This document shows positions 33,545 through 43,080 of a stretch of 64,000 bases of DNA, piece by piece. How positions within the stretch are numbered: the stretch's first letter is position 1; every line of letters begins with the position of its first letter. Source of the stretch: Woeseiaceae bacterium (GTDB lineage: Bacteria > Pseudomonadota > Gammaproteobacteria > Steroidobacterales > Woeseiaceae). Made by a program: the position numbers and the translations under genes. The stretch is from NCBI GenBank assembly GCA_030066625.1, contig JASJBG010000004.1, positions 1-64,000 on the forward strand. Reading direction: 5' to 3'. The notes below the pieces were generated by a model. That model saw only the letters and a list, made by a program, of their open reading frames with translations. It made no database searches and was not told where the DNA came from.

Positions 33545-36500
33545 ATGACGAAGAAATATCGTCTCAGCGCCGCCTGGTTGCTGCTGCTCGGGCCCACGCT
33601 CGTGAGTGCCCCCGCAGTTGCCAAGGGTGTCGAGGAAGCACCCGTGGGCGAGGCGGTCGAGAAACACCTGTCGCCTGACGAGCCATTCATGCAGTGGGTT
33701 CAGGACCCCGAGCGCGTTGACGCCGATATGGCCGACATGATCGTGACGCGCGAGACCACGGCAGAGGCCTTCGAGACCATCAAGCTGTCAAATCTCGTGC
33801 CGCCCGTGCACTTCGAGTCGGGCGTCGCCGACATACCGAGCGAGACGGTTGTCATGTTGAGCGAGATCCTCGGCCGCATGCAGGACCGGCTCAACGTGCG
33901 TGTGCATCTCGTCGGCCACGCCGACAGCCAGCCGCTGTCGCTCGCGCTGCAGGAAATCTATGGTGACAATGAAGGCCTGTCACGTGAACGTGCCGGCGAA
34001 GTCGCCCAGTATCTGCAGGACGCCCTCGCGCTGCCGCCGGAAGGTGTGTCTTACGAGTGGCGCGGCGACCGCGAGCCGCTGGCGACTAACCTGACGCCGG
34101 AAGGCCGCGCGCAGAACCGCCGCGTCGAGATCGAGGTCTGGTATGACGAGCCGGGCGAGAAGGTCGCGCTCGAGGAGTTCCTCGTGCCGCACGAGATCAA
34201 GCGCGCGAAAGTTTGCCGCATGGAAACGGTCTGCAAGCTGCGCTACGTCGACGGCCACGCCAAGCGCGCGCGCGTGCAGAACCTGATCGCACCGCTCTAC
34301 TACGACGAGCAGTCCATCGAAGTAACGGCCGAATTCATCGAGCGCGTCCAGGAAGCGCTCGACAACCTCGCCGGCAAGCAGAACGTTGCCGTGCGCTTCG
34401 TTGGCTACAGCGACGACCAGCCGCTCGAAGGCCGCATGGAGCGCATCTACGGAACGCCGCTCGGGCTGTCGAAAGCACGCGCACGTCGCGTTGCACTCGC
34501 GGTGCAGGATGAGCTCAACCTGCCGAACGACGCCGTCGAGAGTGACGGTCGCGGCGATATCCGGCCGCTCGGCTCGAACATGACGGACCACGGACGCGCA
34601 TTGAACCGTCGCGTCGAGGTCGAATTCTGGTACGACGATCCGCTGAAGGACCTGCCGGACGAGCCGCAGATGTGCCCGGAGCAGGCCGGCGCCGAGATCG
34701 TCACGCGGGTGTTTGATCCGGCGACGCCAATCGCCAGCGTCGAGTTCGTCGACGGCGAAGCCGTCGTTCCGGCTGGCTACGCCGCCGAGCTCGAGACAGC
34801 GATGGCGGAGGCTGCGGACAGGACCAACGTCAGGCTGCGCTTCCTCGGCTACACGCAGAACGAGCGTCTCGAGCGCCGTACGGCCGCCGTCTACGGCGAC
34901 GACATCGGCCTGTCCGCGTCGCGTGCACGTCGCGTGATGGAACGGGTCGCGGAAGACCTCGGCCTCGAGCCGTCACAGGTCGAATTCGAAGGCCGCGGCT
35001 ACGTGCATTCGCCGGACGTCGTCAACACGGGCTTCGTGCAGGGCGACACGTCGCACGTCACGGCGCAGGTCGTCTACGACGAGCTCGCCATCCTCGATGA
35101 CTACGAGGGCGTGGACGTCACCCGCATCACCCGGGAGCTGAAGCCGGAGAACCCGCTCGGCCTGAACCTGATGCGCATCACGGTCGACGGCGTGCCGATA
35201 GACGATCCGGAGCGCAGCTCCGCGGACATCCAGCGCTGTACCGACGTCGCGATGGAGGTCGCCAACATCCAGTTCGGCTTCGACAACCTGAGTTCGGCGC
35301 CGCGCCTGTCCGTGACGACGCGCTCGCCGCGCATCGTCGTCGACCGCGAGATTGACGTGCAGACGATGGTGACGCCGGTCGAATTCCGCATGTACACGAA
35401 CTACTCGTACTTCATCGATCGTGCCGAGGTACGCGTGTTCGAGGCCGGCAAGTCGACCGAGGCCGAGCCGCTCGACGTTGTCGACATGCCGCTGGACGGC
35501 ACCGCGCACTGGCAGCCGCCGGCCGCGTGGTTCAAGGCGCCGGTCTACGAACTCAACTACGTCCTTCGCGCCTATAGCGAGGACGGCAATTTCGACGAGA
35601 CGACGGCGCAGCCGCTGTGGGTCGTTTACGACAACATCGGCGACCAGGGCCCGATCGACGCGCCGCCGATACAGGACCCCCTCGAAGAGCCTGAGCCCGA
35701 GACGCTGATGGCCTACGGCGAGAACCTGCTCGGCGTGCACAACATCGCGCTCGGCAGCGGCACCGTCAGCGTGCGCGGCGACAGCATACCGGCCGATCAC
35801 GAGGTGTACGTAGCCGGCCGGCCTGTGCCCGTGGACGAGAACGGCAGCTTTGTGACCGAAGAGGTGCTGCCCGATGGTGCACACACGGTCGAGGTGGCCG
35901 TCATCGACCCCGAGGGCCGCGGCGAGCTGTACCTGCGCGACCTCGAATTCGAGTCCAACGACTGGTTCTACGTCGGCATGGCCGATCTGACGGTCTCGGA
36001 CGGTTCGGCGGGCGAGGCCGCCGAGCTCCTGGCGGGCGACAACCCGGCCTACGATGTCGACTCGAGCGTCTACGGCCGGCTGGCCTTCTTCGTCAACGGC
36101 AAGTTCGGCGACCACTGGCGCCTGACCGCGAGCGCGGACACCCGCGAGGGATCCATCGAGGACATTTTCTCGAACTTCATGGAGAAGGACCCGCGGTCGC
36201 TGTTCCGCCGGATCGATCCCGACTACTACTACCCGACCTTCGGCGACGACTCGACGGTCGAGGAACTCGCGCCGACGATGGGCAAGTTCTACGTGCGCCT
36301 GAGCGATGGCAACAACTACGGCCAGTGGGGCAACTTCAAGATCGGCTATATGAACAACGAGCTCGCGCAGGTCGATCGCGGCCTCTACGGCGCGAGCTTC
36401 GGTCTGCAGAGCGAGGCAACAACCGAGTTCGGTGACCAGCGCTACGCGGTCGACGTCTTCGGCGCGGAGCCCGGCACCGTCGCCGGTCGCGATGAATTCC

Positions 36501-38653
36501 GCGGCACTGGTGGCTCGCTGTATTTCCTGAGTCGCCAGGATATCCTGGTCGGCTCGGAGCGGATTCGTATCGAGACACGTGACAAGGCCTCGGGCATCGT
36601 CACGGGCGTCACCAACCTGACGCCGTCGCTGGACTACGATGTGGACTACCTGCAGGGCCGCATTGTCCTGTCAGCGCCGCTCAACTCGACGGCCAACGAC
36701 AACCTGCTGATCCGCAGCGACGCCGTTTCCGGCGACGAGGCCTACCTCGTCGTCCGCTACGAATACACACCGGGCTTCGACGACCTGTCGGCCGTGTCGA
36801 CCGGCGGACAGGCGCACTACTGGCTCGGCGACTACGTGAAGCTTGGCGTCACCGCCAACACGAACGAGCAGGACGAGGGTGACAGCTCGCTGAACGCGGC
36901 CGACGTCACTCTGCGCCTGAGCGCCGACTCGTGGATCAAGTACCAGACGGCGACCAGCGAAGGCCTGGTCTCGATGCCGACTTTCTCGCAGGATGGCGGC
37001 TTCGAGTTCGCGGGCTACGACCCGAACGCGTTCGTCAACGCCGAGGCTGATGCGACGCGGGCCGACCTGAGTATCGGCATGCGAGATATCGTCGGCTGGG
37101 GCGATGCACGCCTGACGGCCTATCAGCAGGACGTCGGCGCCGGCTACTCGGCACCGGGACTGACGGCCCTGACCGACACGACCAACTACGGCGGCAGCCT
37201 GAGTCTGCCGATGGGCGACCGGCTCGCGCTGACCGCGAAGCTCGACTACCGCGAGCAGGACCAGGGTATCGAGACCGAGGCGCTCGAGTACAACCTGAGC
37301 TACCAGCTCTCGTATCACTGGGACGTGAGCGCGGGCTACCGCGAGGACAACCGTATCGACCGCTCGATCAACGTGCCGCTGTCGCAGGAGCTCGGCGAGC
37401 GCGCCGACGCCGTGCTGCAGGTCGGCTACGACTCGAAGGACACCTGGCGCGTCTACGCGTTCTCGCAGGACACGCTGTCGACCACCGGCGACCGCGAGAC
37501 CAATGCTCGCCAGGGCGTCGGCGGCTCGTTCCGCTTCTCGGACACGCTCAGCATCGACATGGAGGTCTCGGACGGCGATCTTGGTACGGGTGGCCGCGTC
37601 GGCACCAACTACATCGTGTCGGATCGCACCAGCATGTACCTGAACTACGCGCTGGAGAACGAACGCACCGACACGGCCCTGGCGGCGAGCCGAGGCCGCG
37701 AGGGCAACCTCGTCGCGGGCGTGAAGTCACGCCTCAGCGACAGCACGAGCGTATTCCTCGAGGAGCGCTACCAGCAGAGCACGGCGATGACTGGCCTTAC
37801 CCACGCCACGGGTGTGAGCTTCGCGCCGAACGGCAACTGGAGCCTCGGCATCAACTCGGACATCGGCACGCTGCGCGACCAGGTGACCGGCGCCGAGACG
37901 GAACGCCTCGCCGGCGGCCTGCAGGTCGGCTACGGCGCGGAGAAGCTGCAGTTCTCGAGTGCCATCGAGTATCGCAACGACGACGCGCAGCAGCCGGACC
38001 TGACTCGCACGGAGCGCAAGACCTGGCTGTTCCGCAACAACGTCAAGTATCAGCTGAACCCGGGCTCACGCCTGCTCGGCCAGTTCAACCACTCGACCAG
38101 CGAAAGCTCGCAGGGCGAGTTCTTCGACGGCGGCTTCACGGAGGCCGTACTCGGTTACGCGGTACGCCCGATCGACAACGATCGCCTGAACGCGCTGGTC
38201 AAGTACACCTACTTCTACAACATGCCGACGACCGACCAGTCGACGCTGCAGAACGTCGCGGCCGAGTTCCTGCAGAAGACGCACATCGCCGCCGTCGACG
38301 TCACCTACGACCTGACGCCGAAGTTCTCGATCGGCGGCAAGTATGCCTACCGACTGGCGCAGGTGAGCCTCGATCGCGAAGACCCCGAGTTCTTCGATAA
38401 CAACGCCAACCTGTACGTCGTTCGCGGCGACTACCGCCTCGGCAAGAATTGGGAATTCCTTGCAGAGGGTCGCCTGCTCGACATGCCGGATCTGAACGAG
38501 AGCCGCGCCGGCGCGCTGCTGACGATCTCGCGCTACCTCGGCGATCACATCAAGCTCGGTGTCGGCTACAACTTCACCGACTTCTCCGAGGACCTGACGG
38601 ACCTGAGCTACGATCACCATGGCTTCTTCCTGAACCTGACCGGTTCGCTCTAG
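33545..38653 (+). CDS. OmpA-like domain (x3) protein with C-terminal predicted outer-membrane beta-barrel
   Basis: Signal peptide; three OmpA-like modules (VHLVGHADSQPL...QNRRVEIEVWYDE; VRFVGYSDDQPL...LNRRVEVEFWYDD; LRFLGYTQNERL...); C-terminal alternating amphipathic strands. GTG at 33536 (GTGA overlap with upstream stop) is an alternative start. Confidence 0.9.
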   Translation: MTKKYRLSAAWLLLLGPTLVSAPAVAKGVEEAPVGEAVEKHLSPDEPFMQWVQDPERVDADMADMIVTRETTAEAFETIKLSNLVPPVHFESGVADIPSETVVMLSEILGRMQDRLNVRVHLVGHADSQPLSLALQEIYGDNEGLSRERAGEVAQYLQDALALPPEGVSYEWRGDREPLATNLTPEGRAQNRRVEIEVWYDEPGEKVALEEFLVPHEIKRAKVCRMETVCKLRYVDGHAKRARVQNLIAPLYYDEQSIEVTAEFIERVQEALDNLAGKQNVAVRFVGYSDDQPLEGRMERIYGTPLGLSKARARRVALAVQDELNLPNDAVESDGRGDIRPLGSNMTDHGRALNRRVEVEFWYDDPLKDLPDEPQMCPEQAGAEIVTRVFDPATPIASVEFVDGEAVVPAGYAAELETAMAEAADRTNVRLRFLGYTQNERLERRTAAVYGDDIGLSASRARRVMERVAEDLGLEPSQVEFEGRGYVHSPDVVNTGFVQGDTSHVTAQVVYDELAILDDYEGVDVTRITRELKPENPLGLNLMRITVDGVPIDDPERSSADIQRCTDVAMEVANIQFGFDNLSSAPRLSVTTRSPRIVVDREIDVQTMVTPVEFRMYTNYSYFIDRAEVRVFEAGKSTEAEPLDVVDMPLDGTAHWQPPAAWFKAPVYELNYVLRAYSEDGNFDETTAQPLWVVYDNIGDQGPIDAPPIQDPLEEPEPETLMAYGENLLGVHNIALGSGTVSVRGDSIPADHEVYVAGRPVPVDENGSFVTEEVLPDGAHTVEVAVIDPEGRGELYLRDLEFESNDWFYVGMADLTVSDGSAGEAAELLAGDNPAYDVDSSVYGRLAFFVNGKFGDHWRLTASADTREGSIEDIFSNFMEKDPRSLFRRIDPDYYYPTFGDDSTVEELAPTMGKFYVRLSDGNNYGQWGNFKIGYMNNELAQVDRGLYGASFGLQSEATTEFGDQRYAVDVFGAEPGTVAGRDEFRGTGGSLYFLSRQDILVGSERIRIETRDKASGIVTGVTNLTPSLDYDVDYLQGRIVLSAPLNSTANDNLLIRSDAVSGDEAYLVVRYEYTPGFDDLSAVSTGGQAHYWLGDYVKLGVTANTNEQDEGDSSLNAADVTLRLSADSWIKYQTATSEGLVSMPTFSQDGGFEFAGYDPNAFVNAEADATRADLSIGMRDIVGWGDARLTAYQQDVGAGYSAPGLTALTDTTNYGGSLSLPMGDRLALTAKLDYREQDQGIETEALEYNLSYQLSYHWDVSAGYREDNRIDRSINVPLSQELGERADAVLQVGYDSKDTWRVYAFSQDTLSTTGDRETNARQGVGGSFRFSDTLSIDMEVSDGDLGTGGRVGTNYIVSDRTSMYLNYALENERTDTALAASRGREGNLVAGVKSRLSDSTSVFLEERYQQSTAMTGLTHATGVSFAPNGNWSLGINSDIGTLRDQVTGAETERLAGGLQVGYGAEKLQFSSAIEYRNDDAQQPDLTRTERKTWLFRNNVKYQLNPGSRLLGQFNHSTSESSQGEFFDGGFTEAVLGYAVRPIDNDRLNALVKYTYFYNMPTTDQSTLQNVAAEFLQKTHIAAVDVTYDLTPKFSIGGKYAYRLAQVSLDREDPEFFDNNANLYVVRGDYRLGKNWEFLAEGRLLDMPDLNESRAGALLTISRYLGDHIKLGVGYNFTDFSEDLTDLSYDHHGFFLNLTGSL

Positions 38654-38658
38654 TTTCA

Positions 38659-39453
38659 ATGACTCGCGTCCTTGCCGTCGTCCTGCTGTGTATTGCCATC
38701 CCGGCGCTCGGCAATGATGCGGCGTGGTCCCCGCCCGAGAACCCGGACCCCCGCGCCATCTTGGACGAAGCCAGGGCGGATCGACACGCCGGGCGATACG
38801 CCGAGTCCCTCGCCAAGCATGTCTGGTTTCACGACAACGCCCTGAAGCTGGATCGAGCTCTCGCGGGCGTGCGGCTGTCTTTTGCCCTGTCCGACTGGAA
38901 GCAACTCGCCGACCGCTACCCGCCGGCGCTAGCCAGGATGCGGGAGATACGCGACCGGGATGAACGCCGGGTCATGGAGAACAAGGCCGATTACAACGCG
39001 TTCCACGATGCGGTTCGTTTGAACGAGTACCTGAAAGAGACGGACCGCACGGTTCATCTCTTTCGCTGGCTCGACGAGAACGATCCCGAGCTCGCGGAGC
39101 GCAGTTTCAGCGTTGCCCGAGACACCCTGATCGCGTCGGGTGAACTCGACCTCTGCGCAAAGTACGTCGGCGACCTCGAGTCCTATCGGGAAGAACTCGA
39201 GACGCTCCTCGAGCGTCAGGAAGTAATGCGGCAGGCCGTAGGCGGGGCGAGCGCGGAGCGCACAACAGACAGACTTCGAAATCACCTTGCGTACGATTTG
39301 CTGACCGACATCGCGACACTCGTGATGATCGGCCGTCTTGACCAGGCGAGGGCGATGGTAGAGCTTGCCCGAGCCGAATTTGGCGACGTGGACCCGGCAA
39401 CCATCGAAGCGGCCATGAACGGTGAACTCCCGGACCTCGGCGAGTTCATGTGA
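38659..39453 (+). CDS. Secreted hypothetical protein (TPR-like helices)
   Basis: Signal peptide MTRVLAVVLLCIAIPALGND; 5 nt downstream of barrel gene, same strand. Confidence 0.65.
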   Translation: MTRVLAVVLLCIAIPALGNDAAWSPPENPDPRAILDEARADRHAGRYAESLAKHVWFHDNALKLDRALAGVRLSFALSDWKQLADRYPPALARMREIRDRDERRVMENKADYNAFHDAVRLNEYLKETDRTVHLFRWLDENDPELAERSFSVARDTLIASGELDLCAKYVGDLESYREELETLLERQEVMRQAVGGASAERTTDRLRNHLAYDLLTDIATLVMIGRLDQARAMVELARAEFGDVDPATIEAAMNGELPDLGEFM

Positions 39454-39737
39454 AGCGACTGCCGGGGCTACTCGCAAAGCTCGTTGGAATGCTTGAAGTC
39501 CTCTTTGCGTTGTTTGCTGCGTTTCTCGGCTTCTCGTTGCTCGTCGGCATGTTCCGCGGCGACCGATTTGCCGGCGAATGGGGGCTCCTGCTTGCCCCTA
39601 TGGAACTCACGGTTGCGGCCACGTTCGGATGGGCGGGTTACCAGCTGTTGCGACGTGAGGTCTGGAAGCACCAGCTCGTACCGCTGGCGGCGGTCATTCT
39701 TATCGGCGCATTCTCCATTTGGGCGGACACCGTCTAG
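39450..39737 (+). CDS. Small membrane protein, unknown function
   Basis: Three predicted hydrophobic segments; GTGA overlap with preceding gene. Confidence 0.6.
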   Translation: MKRLPGLLAKLVGMLEVLFALFAAFLGFSLLVGMFRGDRFAGEWGLLLAPMELTVAATFGWAGYQLLRREVWKHQLVPLAAVILIGAFSIWADTV

Positions 39738-39907
39738 CGCCGCGACGCTCGGTGTGGCCGCAGATGTGTTTTGAAGAAACGACGGAAGTCACAAAGGGAT
39801 TTCTCGCTGGCCAGTGACGGACGAAGCGGCTGACCGCATTCGAGCAATCCTCGAAGCGCTCGAAGGTGAACTTTGACGGCTCCGCCAATTTCGTCGAAGC
39901 TCACGGG

Positions 39908-40315
39908 ATGACGGAACTCGACTATTCCAGCGACGTGCCCGGCGTGGACGAGTACGTCGCGCTGCGTGGTGCCGCCGGCCTGAGTGCTTTTACGCCCGAG
40001 GCAGCCCAGAGTGGGCTAGCCGGTACCTGCTACTCGGTTTGCGTTCGCGATTCCGGTGCACTGGTCGGCATGGGGCGCGTCATCGGTGACGGCGGCTGTT
40101 TCTACCAGGTCGTCGATATCGCCGTTCGGCCGGACTACCAGGGGCAGGGCATCGGCTACGAAGTGATGTCGCGCCTGATGCAGCAACTACGAGCGGGCGC
40201 GCCGAAGTCCGCCTACATCAGCCTGATCGCCGATGGCACGGCTTCTCAACTCTATAAAAAGTTCGGCTTCAGATTGACAGTGCCGGCATCGGCCAGCATG
40301 GCTCTGCGCCTGTAG
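39908..40315 (+). CDS. GNAT family N-acetyltransferase
   Basis: VVDIAVRPDYQGQGIGYEVMSRLMQQL acetyl-CoA binding motif; longer start at 39866 possible. Confidence 0.9.
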   Translation: MTELDYSSDVPGVDEYVALRGAAGLSAFTPEAAQSGLAGTCYSVCVRDSGALVGMGRVIGDGGCFYQVVDIAVRPDYQGQGIGYEVMSRLMQQLRAGAPKSAYISLIADGTASQLYKKFGFRLTVPASASMALRL

Positions 40316-40789
40316 TCACTGTCGACCGTAGTCGTAACGCGTGTACTTATAACGCGGATGCCTCACGCGCTCGTAGTGCGTCTGCAAAAAGGCAACGAGG
40401 TCGGTGAGTTCCGTGACGGTCATGACGTCGTTGTAGGCAGTCATGATCGAGGCGCTGTCTTCGGGCACGGTGTCCGGCTGCTGAAGGTATCGCCCCGGTT
40501 GACGGTGTGACGGATTGACGATGGACGTAACCAGATCGCCGTATGAGCGAACCCGGCCCGTCCGGCTGCCAAGCAACACGCGAACCGGCCCTGCCACCTC
40601 CGGTTCCGGCAGCTCCGCCCCCACGACGCTGTGGCAGCTTACGCATCCAAGCGACACGAACGCTGCCTTGCCGCGCTCCGCATCGCCCTCCGGCAGGTAC
40701 ACCTCGGCCAGAACGCTTTCATCTTTCTGCGCGCAGCCTGAGAGCGCCAATGCACCCAGCGCCGCAAATATCGCGAGATAGTAACGCAC
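40316..40789 (-). CDS. Cytochrome c family lipoprotein
   Basis: GTG start at 40789 then VRYYLAIFAALGALALSGCAQ lipobox; CVSCHS heme-binding motif; the 356-aa ORF extension upstream is antisense to the DUF1801 gene. Confidence 0.82.
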   Translation of the reverse strand: MRYYLAIFAALGALALSGCAQKDESVLAEVYLPEGDAERGKAAFVSLGCVSCHSVVGAELPEPEVAGPVRVLLGSRTGRVRSYGDLVTSIVNPSHRQPGRYLQQPDTVPEDSASIMTAYNDVMTVTELTDLVAFLQTHYERVRHPRYKYTRYDYGRQ

Positions 40790-40924
40790 GTCAACACTCC
40801 CTAGTGAACGCCTCTCAGGATGCATCGGCGCGTACATCCCGTCAACTCGGTGGTCGTTTGGTAGGATGACCGCGACCTCGCAAAAGGAGTGGCCGATGTC
40901 CACGCTGTCCTTGACGAGGCTCCG

Positions 40925-41320
40925 ATGAGCCGGCCCTTTCCATTGCCAGGGGCCGTGCGACGGGATCCGGATGTCGGGGCCTGGCTGAGTGAGCATGCCG
41001 ACGAGCTTGGAGCGATTGCGAATCGTTGGTTCCAGGTAATGCGCGACTGCGGCGACGACGTTACGGAGCTCCTGCACGACGGCCATCCAACGGCGTGCGT
41101 TGGCGAACTCGCATTCGGCTACGTCAACGCGTTCTCGAATCACGTGAACGTCGGCTTTTTTCTCGGCGCGGAGCTGTCCGATCCTGGCGGGCTGCTGGAG
41201 GGCACAGGCAAGTTCATGCGGCATGTGAAAGTCAGGTCCGGCGACGATGTTGATGCCGAGGCCCTTGCTGCTTTGATCAAAGCAGCCTACGCCGATATGA
41301 AGGGAAGGCTTGCCGGTTGA
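40925..41320 (+). CDS. DUF1801 domain-containing protein
   Basis: FGYVNAFSNHVNVGFFLGAELSDPGGLLEGTGKFMRHVKV. Confidence 0.85.
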   Translation: MSRPFPLPGAVRRDPDVGAWLSEHADELGAIANRWFQVMRDCGDDVTELLHDGHPTACVGELAFGYVNAFSNHVNVGFFLGAELSDPGGLLEGTGKFMRHVKVRSGDDVDAEALAALIKAAYADMKGRLAG

Positions 41321-42113
41321 GAATTGCGCTTTGAAAGTGGCCAACTCGAAACTGATTCTGTTCTTTCTGGCTGCGATCGCGAACACTGGTTACGCGCAGT
41401 ACGCGGATACGGAATCCTGCACGGTGCTGGCCGACGACCTGCCACCGATTCAGGACTACGAAGAGTCCATGGAACGCTTCGGCGAGGCGGTCGCGGAACT
41501 CGATCCCGAGCTTAAGCGCGGTCTCGAATCTCTCCCCGATGCTTGGCTGTACCTGGTTTTTGCCGAGTGCTACCGGGGTGGGATCGTCGTCGAGGAGGAT
41601 CGGGAACTCGCCAACCAACTACTGCGAGTCGCCGCCGGCGAGGGTAACGCCCAGGCGGTGCACATGATCGCGAGCATCGATGTGTTCCAGTCGGACGACG
41701 AAGATCGGCAACGTGCCGGCGTCAAAACACTGGAACAGGAGTACCGGGACGGCTCCGCCTACTCCGCGGGCAAGCTCGGCTGGGCGTACCAGCTGGGTCT
41801 CGGGGTCGAGCAGGACATGTCGAAGGCTCTGGCGCTCTACGAGTACGCGGCCGAGAATGGAATGACCTATTGGCAGCATCTTTTAGCTCACGCGTATGAA
41901 CAAGGCTACCTGGGCCTCGATGTCGATGCGACCGTCGCCGAACACTGGCGGGCGTTCAAGCCCAAGGTGCATATAGCCCTGTACGAATGCTGGGTCGTCG
42001 AGTACTACGACATGGGGATATTCCCGAAGGATGATGCGCTACGGGACCGCTACCGAGCGGCGTGCGAGGACGGAGACATCGGCGATGCGGTGGACGAGTC
42101 GTTGGAGCAGTAG
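41310..42113 (+). CDS. Secreted Sel1-like repeat protein
   Basis: Signal peptide; GSAYSAGKLGWAYQLGLGVEQDMSKALALYEYAAENG Sel1 repeat. Confidence 0.82.
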   Translation: MPVENCALKVANSKLILFFLAAIANTGYAQYADTESCTVLADDLPPIQDYEESMERFGEAVAELDPELKRGLESLPDAWLYLVFAECYRGGIVVEEDRELANQLLRVAAGEGNAQAVHMIASIDVFQSDDEDRQRAGVKTLEQEYRDGSAYSAGKLGWAYQLGLGVEQDMSKALALYEYAAENGMTYWQHLLAHAYEQGYLGLDVDATVAEHWRAFKPKVHIALYECWVVEYYDMGIFPKDDALRDRYRAACEDGDIGDAVDESLEQ

Positions 42114-42114
42114 C

Positions 42115-43080
42115 TTAGCGACTGAGGCAGTGTCGGTCGCCCGCGCGGGCGATGTTGAAGCCGCGCTTCCGGACCTCTGCCGACTCTGCAGACGCAGGGA
42201 AGCGTATCGGGTTGGTGTGGTTGTAGTGAATGAAATGTACGCGACGACGAACGTCGTCGGGTAGTTCGCCCAGACGATCCATCGTCTGCTTCACCCGCGG
42301 GTGCGGTATCAACGACATGTCGCGTCCCGGCAGTTCGTTGTTATCGAAGAACGTCGCGTCGAGAAACGCGTAGTCGACGCTTTGCACGATGTCCTCGATC
42401 CGGACGTCGTAGTCACGCACCCATTCGCCCCAGCTGTCGATGTCGGGCAGGAAGAAGATACGCGCCGACGGGATTTCGATCAGGAAGCCGACCGTCTCCG
42501 AGTACTCGTCCCGGTGTGGCACGCGGTGTGGAGTCACCTCGATACCCTCGCTGATGCGCCGGGACTCCCGGTCCGCGAGCTCGACGAGCGCAATGTTCTC
42601 GAAGCTCACGAGCTGGCTCCATGGCCCGTTGTTCTCCAGGTACTCACGGAAGCGAGGCATCGCATAGACCGGGACGTTCTTTGCGCCCGCCGCTTCGCGG
42701 CCGAAGAACATCAGCCCGGTGTAGTGTCCGATGTGTGCATGAGTCAGGAGCACACCGTCGACTCCGAGACCCGCACTTTCGACGGGTGCGAGCGAATCGA
42801 GCAGCTGCAGCTGGTCCGTAATGTGCGGCGTCGCCTCGAACAGGAAGCGCTTGCCGCCTACGTGATCCACGAGTGCAATCGACGTCGCGGTTAGCCCGAG
42901 CGACGAATCGCTCCAAGCGGGGTCTTCGCGGTTGCCGATCTGCGGTGCGCCCGCGTCCTGCCCAGTGCCGAGCACGACGAGCTCGATCCGGCAGGCCTCC
43001 TCCCCGCTTGCCGAGCCCGCGGCAATCAGCGCTAACAGCATCAAGTGGTGGACAAGCTTCTCGAGGCTACGCTTCGGCAT
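42115..43080 (-). CDS. MBL-fold metallo-hydrolase (PqqB-like)
   Basis: Signal peptide; VVLGTGQDAGAPQIG, GVLLTHAHIGHYTGL, FLPDIDSW; overlaps end of the histidine kinase gene. Confidence 0.85.
   Translation of the reverse strand: MPKRSLEKLVHHLMLLALIAAGSASGEEACRIELVVLGTGQDAGAPQIGNREDPAWSDSSLGLTATSIALVDHVGGKRFLFEATPHITDQLQLLDSLAPVESAGLGVDGVLLTHAHIGHYTGLMFFGREAAGAKNVPVYAMPRFREYLENNGPWSQLVSFENIALVELADRESRRISEGIEVTPHRVPHRDEYSETVGFLIEIPSARIFFLPDIDSWGEWVRDYDVRIEDIVQSVDYAFLDATFFDNNELPGRDMSLIPHPRVKQTMDRLGELPDDVRRRVHFIHYNHTNPIRFPASAESAEVRKRGFNIARAGDRHCLSR

Noticed and set aside
23412-38653. Giant DUF11 protein as substrate of the class GN sortase
   Set aside because: C-terminus (YWRLGEPADRSRGMKR) has no LPxTG-like motif, TM segment or positively charged sorting tail of the usual order.
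40790-41386. N-terminal extension of the cytochrome c ORF to 356 aa
   Set aside because: Extension is antisense to the DUF1801 gene; a GTG start at 40789 gives a proper lipoprotein signal.
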